Shown: positions 12,530 to 25,899 of the stretch, piece after piece
How the letters are laid out: each line of letters begins with the position of its first letter
Position numbering within the stretch: the first letter of the stretch is position 1
From: Cloeon dipterum
Lineage: Eukaryota > Arthropoda > Insecta > Ephemeroptera > Baetidae
Assembly: GCF_949628265.1 (NCBI RefSeq)
Contig: NC_088786.1
Span: 31,455,681-31,519,680 of the forward strand
DNA length: 64,000 nucleotides
Direction: 5' to 3'
The notes under the pieces: model-generated
The model's input: only the letters and a program-made list of their open reading frames with translations
Told to the model about the DNA's origin: nothing
Database searches by the model: none
Made by a program: the position numbers and the translations under genes

Positions 12530-13235
12530 GGCTTCACCCAAGCTTTTGTAATAAGTAACCGCAGCGCCCCTGCCTAGGGTGCTGCTTATACATTTTTAGA
12601 TGCTTAATGTGTCGACTGGCAACCAACTTGACGTAATTTTAATCGAAGCGTACCGCAACGACCGATTCTGGTATTTTTTAATAATCACTAGATATCAAAT
12701 CGTGCTTATTTATGATTCTGGCTATTTTTTATTTTTATACGCAGTTAATTAGTACCACAATCGGTTCGTCAGCACCTGAATGTTTTTAATATTATTTGAA
12801 CTGTTAGTTCCTTTTTTGTAGCAACTCAGCAGCGGCAGCCAAGTCTTCCTGAACGCCGCCAAGATCGTTTGTTTTTACTTTTGTCGCCAGTTCACGAAGA
12901 CTTGCTGCAAAGTAACAGATCGTGCTCATAAAATTACGCAACCTTTGGCTGATTTAATCAGCACGATCGAATATAATACTGTATATATTATATGCTCATC
13001 GCCTGGTCTAGATTAAAATTTGGCCACTTTTTGTTTTAAAAAGTTGCCAAATTTTACACCGATGGCCAAGAGAAACATGTCACTACACCATTGTCCTTTT
13101 AATTATGCGTCTCTGTCCTGTCTCCTTTCAACTCTTCGTTATCATCCTCCTTTCCACTGAAGTGTTCTTGCCACAACTTTGTACATGTACAGACTTTTCC
13201 TTGTGAGAATAAATTATCACCTTTACATTAAAGTG
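12530..13235 (+). other. 3' UTR of the cuticle-type gene with poly(A) signal
   Basis: AT-rich sequence follows the TAA at 12527-12529. The first canonical AATAAA downstream is at 13208-13213, giving a 3' UTR of roughly 700 bases. A weaker ATTAAA lies near 13013. No other ORF of note lies between them. Exact cleavage cannot be fixed from sequence. Confidence 0.6.
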
Positions 13236-14568
13236 CTGGCTAGCTCGTTTGATTTTCGCTCTCAAGGCGCTCCACCTCTGCCCTAAATCCAATTTTTTCA
13301 CTCACTGGCCTTTCATTCCTTCTCTGCGTCTTAAGCGTTGCTTAACGCACAATCTGGCCGCGTGTGTGTACGCTCTGGAATGGGAAAACCATGATACATA
13401 TAAACTCGCTCAGGGAGTGGCCGGTGCGATATATAATCTGCTCAATGTACCAGTGGCCAACTTACGCAACCGAAAGTGAGAGGACTAAAGGCAAAAGTGT
13501 CTCGATCACCAAAGTGCCTGCCAAATGGCATATTCATTCATCACAAACATCTCGACCAGTTGCACAACCTCGCCCGCTCGCGAGGTTTATAAATTTATAC
13601 CGCACACGTCCATCAAAAGTATCGTAAATTATTGGATACGGTGCATTTCACAGTTGCGGGCCTCACGCCTAGTTGATGAAGTGCGGCCTTTCATTTTATT
13701 GGATTTTTGCTATTTTTGGATGCTGCGGACGCCGCCGTGGAGTTTCTCTTGAACCCCATGCCGACAGTGTCGATCTATATTCATCATAAATTTCCTGCTC
13801 CTTTCAAGTTATTTGGATTTCGTAAGCAGATTTGCCCACACTTGAAAATCAACTCATTCGCTTGATCTTGACCTGTTTGTTACTTTTATTTTGATTGATC
13901 TAATAAAATAGAAAATTGACGTGTTTTTAAATAATTTAAATAAGACTGCTTCTAACTATTCGAATAGAAATAACTGTTTTGATTTTAATAAGGATCGAAC
14001 GCCTTCAGGATATTTTAACCCAAACTTTCGTCTGTTATATCAGAGCATAGTTTACATTTCCTTGATATGTTATTCGCTCTGTATAATACACGATGACCAT
14101 CAACGATTGAGCAAACGCTTAAACTATCATCAATTCGAGGACAGCATCCAGATATTTTTGAGCTGAATTGTTGTCTTAGTTTTAGTAGGTTTTAAGCTAA
14201 ACATTAGTCTTCTATTTGGATTAATAAAAACATTTACATCAATTGAGAATCCCAAAAATTGTGCACCATTATTGATCTTCCGTAGTTTTGCATGCATATA
14301 GCTTAAAAAGCTTTTTTTAACGTTATTCAAACGGTGTACTTAATAACAAGTAAATACCAAATTTGTGATATATAGAGCCATTAAATAGATAATTTTGGTT
14401 TGTTTGTATAAGGATTAAGAATAAAATGTTGTAATAAGAGGCAAACCCTAACAAATGTAACTGAATTTCCATGAAACTAATACGAAAGAGAAGGTATACC
14501 TTCATGATACCAGTTAGCATCATGCACTATTTGCCTACATATAGCAGCCGTAAAAAGTAAATTGAACA
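13236..14568. other. Non-coding spacer
   Basis: No supportable gene. The open frames are shorter than 90 codons and unrecognised. The stretch is AT-rich from about 13900 onward. Confidence 0.5.
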
Positions 14569-15640
14569 TGATTGATTGATTTATTAAACGCCAACGTCGT
14601 ACAACTATATAATATGAAAAGAAAGAAAGAAAGAATTACAACTTTTTTATGCGGCGGCCTTGGAGAGAGTCATAGGTTTGAATTTTAATATTGGCGTAAA
14701 TCAAATTTGTTTCAATTTCGCCCTTATAGATGTCGCTTTTGCTGATGTATGATAAGCACTTCTCAACCTTTCACTGACCGATTTACTTCCGCACGCATTG
14801 GTCATGACCAAAGTATCGCCTATACTCGTTCTCCAAACGGGAGATTAAGAAGTGCGTATATTCTAACTGAGAGCTAATGTTGATGTATTGGATGTATTGT
14901 AATAACTAATACCCAAGAACACGGGTCCAATTGCTATATGCTCATCAATAAACGACTAACAAAAGGAATTAAGATGCATTACCATCTCTTTGGCTCAACA
15001 AGATCAATGTCATTAGATTAGAATACTTATTAGACACCTACAGTGTACAACAACATAAAATTTACCATATTATTACAGAGTTGATTGAGTTGGAGAACAC
15101 TCTTTATATTTAGCAGCTTGGAATAACGTGTGTAGTACTACTATTTTTACAATAGAGCAAATGATAATATCAATACATTCGTCATCACAAAAATTGGCAT
15201 TTACGCAGTTGGCACAGGAACATTACGATTGTCTTTACACATAAGGAAATGATAACCATAGAAGGAGTGTCTAGTGAAAACAGCGATCTTTACAATTAGG
15301 AAGCCCCCAGTTCTTATTTGTCATTGCTTCAAGCGTGCTGTAAAAATTGGGATATTTTGTTATTATACACCACGTTTTCCAAAAATTTGTTACACAAAGA
15401 TCAGGTGAACCATATTATTGTCCTCTACATTCTGAGTTGATAAAAGGTCATCTATGGACTGCAAATTTGTGAATAACACTTTTGGATGAATCAGTTTTGT
15501 TTTACTCTTTAAAATACAAAATAAATGTTCAAATCAAGGGCAGAAATTAATAAGCTTCATAAATCAATCTCAACAAATCACAAAAGCAACACATATGAGC
15601 TTGAGAATGGATATCATTTAATCTTGAAGCTATGCAACCC
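14569..15640 (-). mobile_element. Possible decayed retroelement 3' part (minus strand)
   Basis: Read on the minus strand, coding-like sequence ends at a TAA (14783-14785). It is followed by about 190 bases containing a GAAA run, then AATAAA, then a short ATCA-repeat tail (14569-14581). Coding-like sequence, 3' UTR, poly(A) signal and short simple tail resemble the end of a non-LTR retrotransposon. The last 40 codons are open (motif RLENEYRRYFGHDQC), but stops and frame shifts interrupt everything further upstream, so it is dead if real. No reverse-transcriptase motif was recognised, the 5' limit is a guess from texture, and no target-site duplication was established. Confidence 0.3.
14616..14634. 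repeat. (GAAA)n microsatellite
   Basis: A short run of four GAAA-type units lies inside the presumed 3' UTR of the decayed element. Confidence 0.8.
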
Positions 15641-18600
15641 GCTCGTCTGACGCGCTGTCAGTGGTTGCATACAATCAAGGAATTTCTGCAAAAGCTCTCG
15701 AGCAGCATGCGAAATCTCGTTCGCGTGCGCTAGCGACAATGGTGTCAAGCGCGTTCACTAGCTCGACATCGCATTATCAATTCAATTCATATATTATTGA
15801 AGGGGGAAAAGAAGAGTTTTAATTAGATCATTGCATTGTTCGTATGCTCACTTGGAATGGAATTGCTCCGTTCAGATTTAGTTGTTAAACTGTCCATGCT
15901 CTCTCAATTCATGATTAATGAATGGAAAGGCTTTTCTAAATCGCCGGATGGATTGATTGTTGATTTTCATAACATAATTGAAGTTATCTCGTTTCTCCTC
16001 TCTTGTAAGCCGAATTCAACTTTCAGTGAGAAAGGTTTTGAGTAAGCGTTATCATTTATAGAGACGTTCACTAAATGGAAGACGCCTGTTCTCGTATTTG
16101 AACTTTTGCCTGAGATAAATGCCCCGGTGAAAACAAGCGACCTCTGCCAGGGAAGTGGCTTTGAGAGGAATCTAATGAAATCATCTACTGTCACGACAGC
16201 TTGCTGAGCGTGATTATGGAAAAAGGTTTAAAAGCCTCAAGAGAGCTGCACGACAAGGAAACGTAACAATAACGCCGCCGCCGCCGCTGAAATAGAATTA
16301 TTCCACAAACGCTTCAGCACCGGCGCGCGCGATTCTCTTACATGCTGCAAAATTCATGCCTGTCCAACATTAATTTCTTTACTTTTACGAGAATGACAGC
16401 ATAGCTCCTATGGTTGCCAGCCTCCTAATCTTCATTAAAAGAAGCAGTTTTTTCTAAATAGTTAGAGAGAAATCTGACTCGATAATTTGTACCAATAAAT
16501 CAGGTATTAAGGCAAAAATTTGAAATCCATTTTTCTTTTAATAACAGTCTGATTAATCTTGTCTGCCAGCTGGAACAGCCAAATGGCAACCATCACCCGT
16601 CCAGACCTCGCATCTCTAATTTGATTTAAAGAACAGGAATGACATGGATATACAAATGCAAACCGTAAAAGTCGTGCGTGCCGTTCGCGCGGAAAGAGCG
16701 GCTTGATCGTTAAGCAAATTTGCCTGTTCGCGCACTCGAGACTCGTTCGCGTTACTGCCGCGGTAATCAAAACACCGCCCAAAGCGACAGAATGGATATA
16801 CCGCGCCGTTCAATGCCTCCGACGCTCGAACTGAACATTTGGGCCCGTACTGGAGTCAAACTTGATTTGATCGCTAAGAGAGAATTTTTTCGTTCAAATA
16901 GAGAATGAGTGCAGAATCCATCTTTACTCAAAATAAAATAAAATGATCTTATTATAATTTATTTGTCAAAGAAACTCAATGTGTCTGCATTTTATTTCAG
17001 TTTATACCTTTAAAACTTGCAACTCTATAAAAAAAAAAAATGTCGCTACAAATTAGCTAAGAAAACACAACTTAGTCAAGCAAATAAGTCTGCTAACTTT
17101 ACAACATAATAGGAGTCAAGAGAGGATCTCTCTCTCTCTCTCTTTCTCTCGCGGTGAAGGCGCCACATGCTGTTGCTGTTTGATACATTTTCCATCAAGC
17201 GGCGCCGCTCCTTTATTGCGGAAGGAAAAAAATTAGCAGCATGTCCTTTCTCGTGAAGTTGCAACTTATTCGCGAGTGGAGAGAGCACATTTCGCGATTA
17301 ATGGTACGATGTTTACGCGAGCTCCTCCAACGACGCCGCTTTTATTGCCTTTTCCGCGTGAGAGCTGGTGCACCTTTGCCATTATCGTTAATTTTCATTA
17401 CCTCCCATCAATCATAATGTTCATCGATGGAATTCCAACAAGACTAATTATTCTCAGCCTTTGTTCAGTTTCCAATCTTTATTACGTGCTAAATTTGTAC
17501 AAATAGTGTTGGCTGAATCTTTGGAAGACACTAATTGGTTATGTTCTACCATAAAGTTGCTGAACTCTTGGCATTTTAAAAATTTAAAATTCAACCAACG
17601 ATTGAAAAATATCTTTATTTTGTAATAATAAATTTTGAGGAATGGAAATCTTATTTAATAAAAATTAAAAATTCCGCAAACGAATACTGTTGAGGCATAC
17701 CATGTTCGTTATTAACTTTTCTTTTCTTAGCGACACATTTGAGGTGAAATGAGTTCGGAAGTGAAATGCCGCGATAATGGATTTCTTGTGCAATTTGAAA
17801 TTGCAAAGAAATTTTTACTAAAAGCTTCGTAGAAAGTTACAGGAAAACAACCGTCACATATAATGTTGCAGCTAACAATTAAAGTCGACGTCATCACTTT
17901 TGACACCTGAGTTATTGAATTCGCCATTCTCGTTTTCTGAGAAAGGTAGCTAGTTGCATAGCGAATCAGGGTGTCACATTTTGAGCGTCGTCGTGGCAGT
18001 CGTGTTGCGACAACACCGGGAGCAGGCCATTCTTCGATTCTAAAGCTTTGTCGAGGAAATATTTTCACGCAGAAATTTCTCTCGCAAGGACGTTCGCGAC
18101 GGTTTTCCTGATTTATGGTCGGGCGGGGGCCAACGACAAAAATGGGATTCCCGTTTATTCTTTGCAAAACTAAAAGCCACCCTTCCGGTTTGGGAAAGAA
18201 ATAAAAATAGTTTAGTGTCTGTAAGTTTCACAAGTTGATTCATATTTTGCAAAGAAAGAAATAGGTCAGCAAAATTATTGTGCTATATAGGCAATTAGGC
18301 ATATTGCACTTTTAAATTTACAATTTATTGATCATATTTAAAATTTGAATTTGATTTTTAATTACTTGATTTTTTTATTATAGAAATAAATTGTCCAAAA
18401 GTCTAACAATGTTCGCTCCATTCTACAGAAGCTGACAACATAATGTTTTCAAAGGGATAAATTTAAAAAAAAATCCCCAACTTGGAAATTAAGGCAACGG
18501 ATGACAATATTTATTAGAAAAACCATTCATTTATAAATTTAAACTAACAATCTTAAAATTTAAAACTAGTGTTGGCTGGTCAGATTGGAAAGTTGAATTT

Positions 18601-18770
18601 GGTCAGTTGAAAAGAGTGACCTTTTTCCTCAGGTAAAGTAAACAAAAGAAATCGTGAAATTCAACACCATCAGAGGCTGTTTGGGGCATGCGAGCACAAT
18701 TAAACGTGTCTGCGTTGGCGACGATTGCGAAAATCGTTCTGGCAGGTTATTAAAGCTCACTCAGCGGGAC
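15641..18770. other. Non-coding spacer
   Basis: No supportable exon on either strand. A 146-codon minus-strand open frame (17727-18167) has no recognisable motif and no splice context. The stretch also holds a (CCG)n-like patch near 16274 and a 12-base A run ending at 17040. Confidence 0.5.
17127..17150. repeat. (TC)n microsatellite
   Basis: An uninterrupted TC run is followed by an imperfect TCTTTCTCTC end, about 24 bases in all. On the other strand it is a GAGA-type tract, which in insects can bind GAGA-factor-like proteins. No promoter is evident next to it. Confidence 0.85.
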
Positions 18771-18779
18771 GCATTAAGC

Positions 18780-19074
18780 TAAGTGTGTTTGTGATGCGCG
18801 CACAATGGTCGTGCACGGCGGTAAAAAAAAAGACAGGAGGATTTCGGCGGGGCACGTGAGAGTGTTGCATTTCGCAGCTGGCGCCACACTCGAAGAATTA
18901 CACTTGTCTGCGGCGGTCCTCGCCAGGGACGACTCAACGAGGGAGGGAGGAGCAGGTGAACGAAGGAAGGGAGTCCGCCGAGCAGCGCGTCCTACCGAGC
19001 CATCCAGCTCAGCAGTGCACATCTCCACGGCCAGGGACGACCTGCGTCCATCAACCCACTCGAAGCACGTGAGT
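18780..19074 (+). promoter_or_regulatory. GC-rich candidate promoter and first exon
   Basis: A GC-rich island stands out from AT-rich flanks and is open on both strands (102 codons +, 110 codons -). Near its right end is an initiator-like TCAGCAGT (A at 19011). It is followed by 58 ATG-free bases and a good splice donor (GTGAGT, 19069-19074). That fits a TATA-less promoter with a short leader exon 19011-19068. No TATA box is visible and the downstream exon is unknown. Confidence 0.25.
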
Positions 19075-22000
19075 ATTCGAAGTATCCGAACGGACGACGT
19101 CCCCACCCCTTGACTCGAAATTTTACCCCTGTCGCTAATATATCGTTTTCTCGTTTTAATATTTTAATAATGCATATGTATTATGCAAAACGATCGCGAG
19201 AAGAGATTTCGGGCTAATTGCAGTCATTATCTTTAGAAGAGAGTGAATCCACGAAAGAGTCACAACACCTTGCTGTTGTCGTAGTAAATTTGCAAATTAA
19301 TTTAATATGTTCTTTTAAGATTTTGATTTATTTTTAGTTCTTCGGCTCTTATTTTAATATTTTTTTTTGCAAAATGTTTTATCCATTCACCATTTCATTT
19401 GCCTTATTTAAAAAGACAAAATATAAAATACACGTTATATTTTATTGAATCTCGGTTGTAAAAGTCTATCAGCGGTAGAGTTATATTGAAAAGTGGGCTG
19501 ATGAGAAGGCAGCCGCAGGAGCATCAACAAAACTCTTCCTTATTATGTCATGCACACATCCTCAATCCTCGGGGCTGTGACATGTGATGAGAAAATCATT
19601 CTAATTATTGCGCAACTGCCTAATTTTAAAATTATCTCGTTTAATAAAAATAAACATTCTCTTCCACAAATGTATATAAAAAATTAAACCCATTTGATAG
19701 AATGTCTGCCTTGATTATAAATGTATTCAAAAAATTAATTCGTGTAAATAAATTGCTGCAAAAGACAAGAATTGTAGCATTAAAAGTGTCAAATAATTAC
19801 GCGCTGATAAATGGAAACAATTTTGCCTTATAGCCTGCCAACAAAATTAGCACCAAACATAAAATTAATATTCATCAAACGTGCAAAAATGATTCCTCAG
19901 CTGAATAAAACAGTCGCAAAAAGTGCCATCAAATGGCAATCAGACCGCGGTGCTGGCGCTATCAGCAGGAGGCAGACAATTTATGCGCACTGTTAGACAT
20001 CATCTTGATGATTTTATCTTTTTCCTCGAGAGATCTTCAATTATCGCCGAAGCGTTAAACGAGTCGTAAATCGGGCGGATAAAATTAATTCTAGGCCGTT
20101 TAAAGAGCTGAATGTGAGCCGCCCGCGGCGCCGAATGTAAAAAAAAGTAACGCCATAAAATTCAGGTAGCTGCTCGCGGAATGCCGAAGATGCTGACCTC
20201 AAAGTTCAAGGCTGAGCGCGCGCATACGAATCTATCGGTGAATTACGGGCATTTGGCTAATAGAAACCGGAGAAAGGGTTCAGAACAAGCGGAGGAAAAT
20301 AAAGGAAAGAAAGAAAAGGACAACGTGCACGTTTTTTTATTTTGTTTTATAATCTCATAAAAATAGGCAACAGGGTCAGCTTTCTTTTCGACCGAGTCCG
20401 CTTGGAAACTAGAATTGCGCGCGAATCAGCGTACCTCGGCGGTATTCAAATCGACTGGAGGGACCGCCGCGGGCTCGCAGATCATGCTCATAATTATTAT
20501 TATTATATTGGGTGCCTGTTAATTGATTACCTTTCAGAGATGGCAATCAACGCCGTTATGATTTCTGCTTTCTGACGCATTCTGCTGCCTTTCGCATTGT
20601 GTGTTGATGTAAATGAAAGTCGATTGTGTGACGACAAAGCAGTCCGAAATTGACAAGCGGTTGCCCAATCACTCGCTTCCATTCCATTCTTGGCTTTGTA
20701 TTCAAATTTTTTAATCGCGTTGCGGTGTCAAAATTGATGTCCAGGCAATCGAGTCAGCGTGTCGCACGCACGTTGTTTGACACCTTTGCTTTATTTAAAG
20801 CAACTCACCCGATTCATAAAACGAACAATTGATAAAAGTTACGAAAATTACAACATTATTGAACTAATATGAATGGATTAAACGTTTTAAAGTAACGCTG
20901 CTCAGAAAAATTGTGAAAATCCTATTTACCTTTACTTTATAAGAATCTAAAAAACTGATAAAGACTTAAAATTTTCCAAGATTGCCGTTTAAATGTGTGA
21001 GAGAATCGACTCCAAAGTTGACATGCTAAATCAATCAGTGAGCTCTTGTCTCCTTATTCAAAAATCAGGATTTTTTTCAGCAGAAGGGAATTAAACTCAA
21101 AATTGACTCACCGTCGGATAGACTGCGAACAGAGGAATCGAGTTTAAGAGAAAAAATCTTCAACAAACTGTTTGTCTTTTTCGAGTAATCGGTCAAAATC
21201 TAGAATTCAACTTTTAATTGGTCCTGAATTAATTATTGCAAATTTAAGTGATAAACCTTTTACATTACTGTCGTTTGAAGAGAATTAATCGTTGGACCTC
21301 TCCATTACAATATTTTAATCAAGGAGTTCAATATCCTAGAAAAAACTCAATTTTCTGATTTTCTAAATCACAACAGCGACTTTCCTCGCTTGTTACGGTT
21401 TTCTAAAAAAAAATATTAATGCACCAGTTGCTCAATCTCCTCTTATAGAAATTTTCTCTGAGAGAAGTCACGATACCCACCATTTAACTCTTTCCAAGGC
21501 GTTGATGAAGTTGTCACCGCGCCGTCGCCACTAATCGTAATCTCCAGGAGATGGAATTCGATTCTCCGGCTGCTCTCAAAGTTTGACACAAACTAGCTGT
21601 TGCGCGGAGATTGACCGGTAGAGTCGGAAATAAATATTATTTATACTCACTGACCCAGAAACCACTTTGAAAAGACGCGTTTTTTGTCACCAGAAGTGAA
21701 AGAAGCGAGGAATTTGAGTCGGAAGAGCAGAGAAATTGGCGAAACCAGATTAATTTGGAAATTTGCGTGTGACGAATACATATAGAAATGAACGGAGACT
21801 TGAATGCACGCTGTTGGTGCCGGTTGGCCAACCCGCCGAAGCAGCGGCGGCCGTAGGTATGGCAGAGGTCACAATTTCGCCAAATTATCCACGGACCATG
21901 CAGCAGCTGTGCCAAAATCCACGTTTTAATCAACTAACTATTAAATAGTGCGCGCGCCATTGTGATTATAGAGCCGGAGTCATCCAACTATTAACTCCTC

Positions 22001-22418
22001 CGAAAACAGCAGGTGCGTGAGAGGCCGCTGGGATTTTGTAACGTGTTTTATGCAAAGAAAGTAGTGGGTTATTTTCGAGAATAATATGCACTGCGTCGCT
22101 TTTTTATAACGTGCTAAGAGTGAAATATGAAAAATTCCAAGAGTGTGTGTTTGCGTTTTGCAAGCTGTAATGCAATTAATTTCAAGAGCGTAACAAAAGC
22201 ATGTAAATCTATTTGTTCTTTGAGGAAGCGTCGGAGACAAGCTGGCGGTTTGCTTGGACGAGTAAGAGTATTAGCAAACTAAATGCTCGGCGAGAAGAAA
22301 AAAGAAAGGCACAAGTGTAAAGTGTGTCTTATTAAATAAGAAGTAATAACACGGTACCTTGCTTTCTTGTTTGTTTTTGTTCGAAGCATCTCGGCAGCTG
22401 ATTTAGGAATATACTCAC

Positions 22419-22432
22419 TCACACACACACAC
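22419..22432. repeat. (CA)n microsatellite
   Basis: A short CA dinucleotide run lies within a CACTC-rich stretch. Confidence 0.8.
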
Positions 22433-23959
22433 GCTCTCTACAAGAGTGAGCCTTGCTGAAAAATGGCCAATATTTACATAAACGCGTCTTTCGCTCACTC
22501 ACACAAAAAACATGAAAGCCCCTTTTTCTTATTTAACACGGCTCGCGGAGAGCACGGGGGCCATAAAAGGCGCTTGTTTGCCGCAACATTATGAAAATCC
22601 ACAATAAAAAAGCAATGATCATCGTCATTACTGCACCATCAAGCAGCACACGCCGATTTTTTTGCGTAATTTTTATGGAAAACGCGGGCAACAAGCCAGG
22701 GTACTTCTTTCAACAATAGCTGAAACATTTTTTTGCAGTTAAAAAATTTAATTCTTTCTTGAAAGTCTTCTTCGATCAAGTACAAGTAAAAAATGATCAT
22801 GTGTGGATTGTATACATAAATAATACATTTACAATCACTCGCAGCGCAATCCTGCTGATGTGCAAATAATGTGCCCTGCATTTATGCACTTCTCTCAAGG
22901 CCTTTGATAATTTCCCTCATTGTTGAACACCGAATGAAACTCGAATTAAGTTCACCAATGAAACCAACAAATCAAGGTTCCTCTTTACAATTTGTGCCAA
23001 TAACGTTTTAATTACAACAGAGCTGAAAATTTATGATCCGGCCTTTCAATGAAGCAGCACAGTGAATTTCGCAACATGCACGGACCTCTCTGCCTCCGCG
23101 TGTTCAGGAAAGAGTAACAACAACAACGCAGACAGAGAGGATTAATCACGGTGCGTGCTCCGTGTGCTCGACGATGAAATCGAGCGATATGCACGCTTAA
23201 ATATTAATTACATCATAGGCAACATCTGCAGCTCCGGCGCGGCATTCAGAGCGGAACGCGCGCGCTCTACGCGTCTCTTGTGAGTCTAGTCGAGCCGACG
23301 AGTTAAATTAAAAAATGTTTTGCTTTTCGCTCCAAGAAAGAAACGCACGTTCGCCCTCAACGTGTATACTTAACTCGAATGTGGATTTCACTCTCGCTCG
23401 ACGATGGTCACAATAATCAAAAGAAAACACCGTTATTAATTCAGGATGTATTTTTATTTTTGTAACGAGCCTACCTCAACGTTCCAAGTGTGTCATTTCA
23501 TACTTCTTGGCAGCGGCTCGATTTTCTGCAGCACTAGCGTGTCTGGTGAATAATAAAAAAATATAGTGCATCTGTTTTATTGTCTGCGTGAGTTGCGAGT
23601 CAGATGCGGATCGTCTTCACTTTCATGTGGATATATTGCAATTGCATGCTATTATATAATGTGTCTGTTTTCTGCAATATGTGGAGCAGCACCCACACTC
23701 ACACTTACACACCTCGCATACGCCGCACGCACGTCGGTTTTGTAACTGGTGCAACAATGCACATTCTCCTCTCGTTGGCACATTTACGGGTAAAAATTAA
23801 AAGGTCGGTCGTCCTTTTCCTTCATTGTATTGAAACATTAGTTTGATTTCTAGAAAAATCATTTAATTTATGTTTTGAACGAAAACAATCGTTTTTAAAA
23901 ATAAATAGTTAGACTGTAAGGATATTTTGTGTGTAAAAAAGTTACCTACAAACGGAAAA

Positions 23960-23984
23960 TTATTTATTTATTTATTTATTTATT
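23960..23984. repeat. (ATTT)n microsatellite
   Basis: About six tandem TTTA units in an AT-rich context. Confidence 0.85.
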
Positions 23985-25899
23985 GTATCCTCTTTGGAAC
24001 GCAAAATTATTTTGAAAGGGTTATTAGATATTTAGTTACTAAATTTCAACTAAAATTTCAAGCAGGAAGAGACTTTTTCTAGGAAACTTCATGTTTTTCC
24101 AAATTTTTTACATTTTGTGGCCATAATACGTATTATTTAGCATCGGTATGTAAATAGTTGTTGTCAGGTCTACACGTATAAGTGAATCTTTGTTTTGCAA
24201 GAAAAATTAAACAATTATTAGGACGACCAATCCCTTTTTATTTATGATTGAACAGTTATATCTTTTGTTTAAATAAACAATAATATCAAAATTTGTTCTT
24301 TATAATTTGAGGCTGCAATGCAACCTTTGAAGCCAAGATCTCTAAAAATAAAAAAACGCGTCTTTATATTACCCTATAGAGAAAATTAACCAAACTGAAA
24401 ATCTTCATTCGGCCTTGAGTGAAATGAGGCGAGCGCAGCACATGCATTCAAAGTGGATCTGTGCGATGCATCGAATCGGCCGGATTGCCTTCGGTAGGCA
24501 GATGTTCTCGCTTTTTATTGCGCACATTGAAATTTTGAAACGCCTGCGGAGGACGATAGATTTCTCTGCGCTCCAACAAAACTCAATTTATTTTCAAATG
24601 CGTACGTGTAAAATTAATTATTTACACAAGCACACACGCGCGGTCAATAAATTAGCGTCTCCGGTTGAAATGCACATCATTCCTTAGCGAGGAAATTTCC
24701 ATTCGGCCGCATAGAAAGTAGACACATTCTCGTTTCTCAGAAGAGTGCATCGAGATCAGCTATTAGATGTGCACACTTTAGCGCTGCGAAATGCAATCTC
24801 TGCCGGGAAATGATGATGATTATTATATATATACGTGCATGCATCTCATTTGAGCGACACTAATGACTGTCCGCACTCTCGCATAGTGATCGTAAACAAT
24901 TTTGACGTGCCCAGATATTGTATCATTTCCACGCCCGAGGCGGATGTGTGTTTTGTTTGACACCAACCGTGCTCGTTCCTCTCTCGAGACTCGGCTGCGA
25001 TCGCGATTATAAAAATCAAACAGCCACCGGTTTCGCACTCCTCGTGTTTGTTGACACACTGTTGTTGATTCGCTCCTTTTTCGGTCAAAACGATTGTCCG
25101 GGAGAAACCGAAAGACGAAAGGGGATTTTGATTGAACCTCTCGCGTCTTCTGACGCAAAAATCAATCAGGATTGAATCAATTACGGAAACCGCAGAGACG
25201 CGTTCTGCAGTAGTGAGATGGGAACAAGTAGAAAGTTATCTACCATTTCGCCACTTATGAGTTTGACAAATGAGGGAGCAGGGATCGGAATGATTGGACA
25301 AGTGCTTTGCGTGATGTGACTGTCGTTTCATTTGCTTATTTACATCTTTTCAGAAGCAATAGTTTTTCGCGATATTGAAGCAAAATAACCACCACACAAG
25401 TTTTAGTGTTTTTCGTCTTTTCCCAAATTCATTTAATTTTTAAAGATTTGACGTTAAGAAAAATGTGGGTGAAACTTGTCGTGTAAAAAAATCCAAAATA
25501 AATGTAATACCTATGAAAATGATAACAATTCAGCAGAATGGAAAATAACCCAGAATTTTGGGTGGTAAAAGAATACAGCCCTCTATATAGAGCACCTTTT
25601 TTCTTTCAATCAATTATAACTTGCTCAGATTCACCGGGCATCCTGCAGACGTTCTTAATGAGATACGAGAAATTAAAATGCAACGCACTCTAAAGATTGC
25701 ATTTCATGATAATGTCTATAAGCAAAAATTTCCCTAGTGCCCCTATAAATCCACGAAGCATGGATATCTAGCAATTAATCAACTTTTGAGTGGCACGCAA
25801 TCAGATCAAAACGGCTTCATCTATAATAGAAAATACACCATATTAGATAGTTACTATTTGCTCTTGATCTAGAAAATTGATGAAAAAAAATCCGATCAC

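Noticed and set aside
11600..12541. 313-codon minus-strand open frame across the cuticle-type exon (also 217 codons at 10817-11470)
   Set aside because: Shadow of the strongly C-biased sense codons. The products are Gly/Leu-rich, and the sense strand has a signal peptide, phase-matched introns, a promoter and a poly(A) signal.
17520..17545. TGGAAGAC, matching the miR-7 seed
   Set aside because: Only the first eight bases match and the surrounding sequence does not form a precursor hairpin.
17727..18167. 146-codon minus-strand open frame
   Set aside because: No motif, no splice or promoter context, and composition typical of non-coding sequence.
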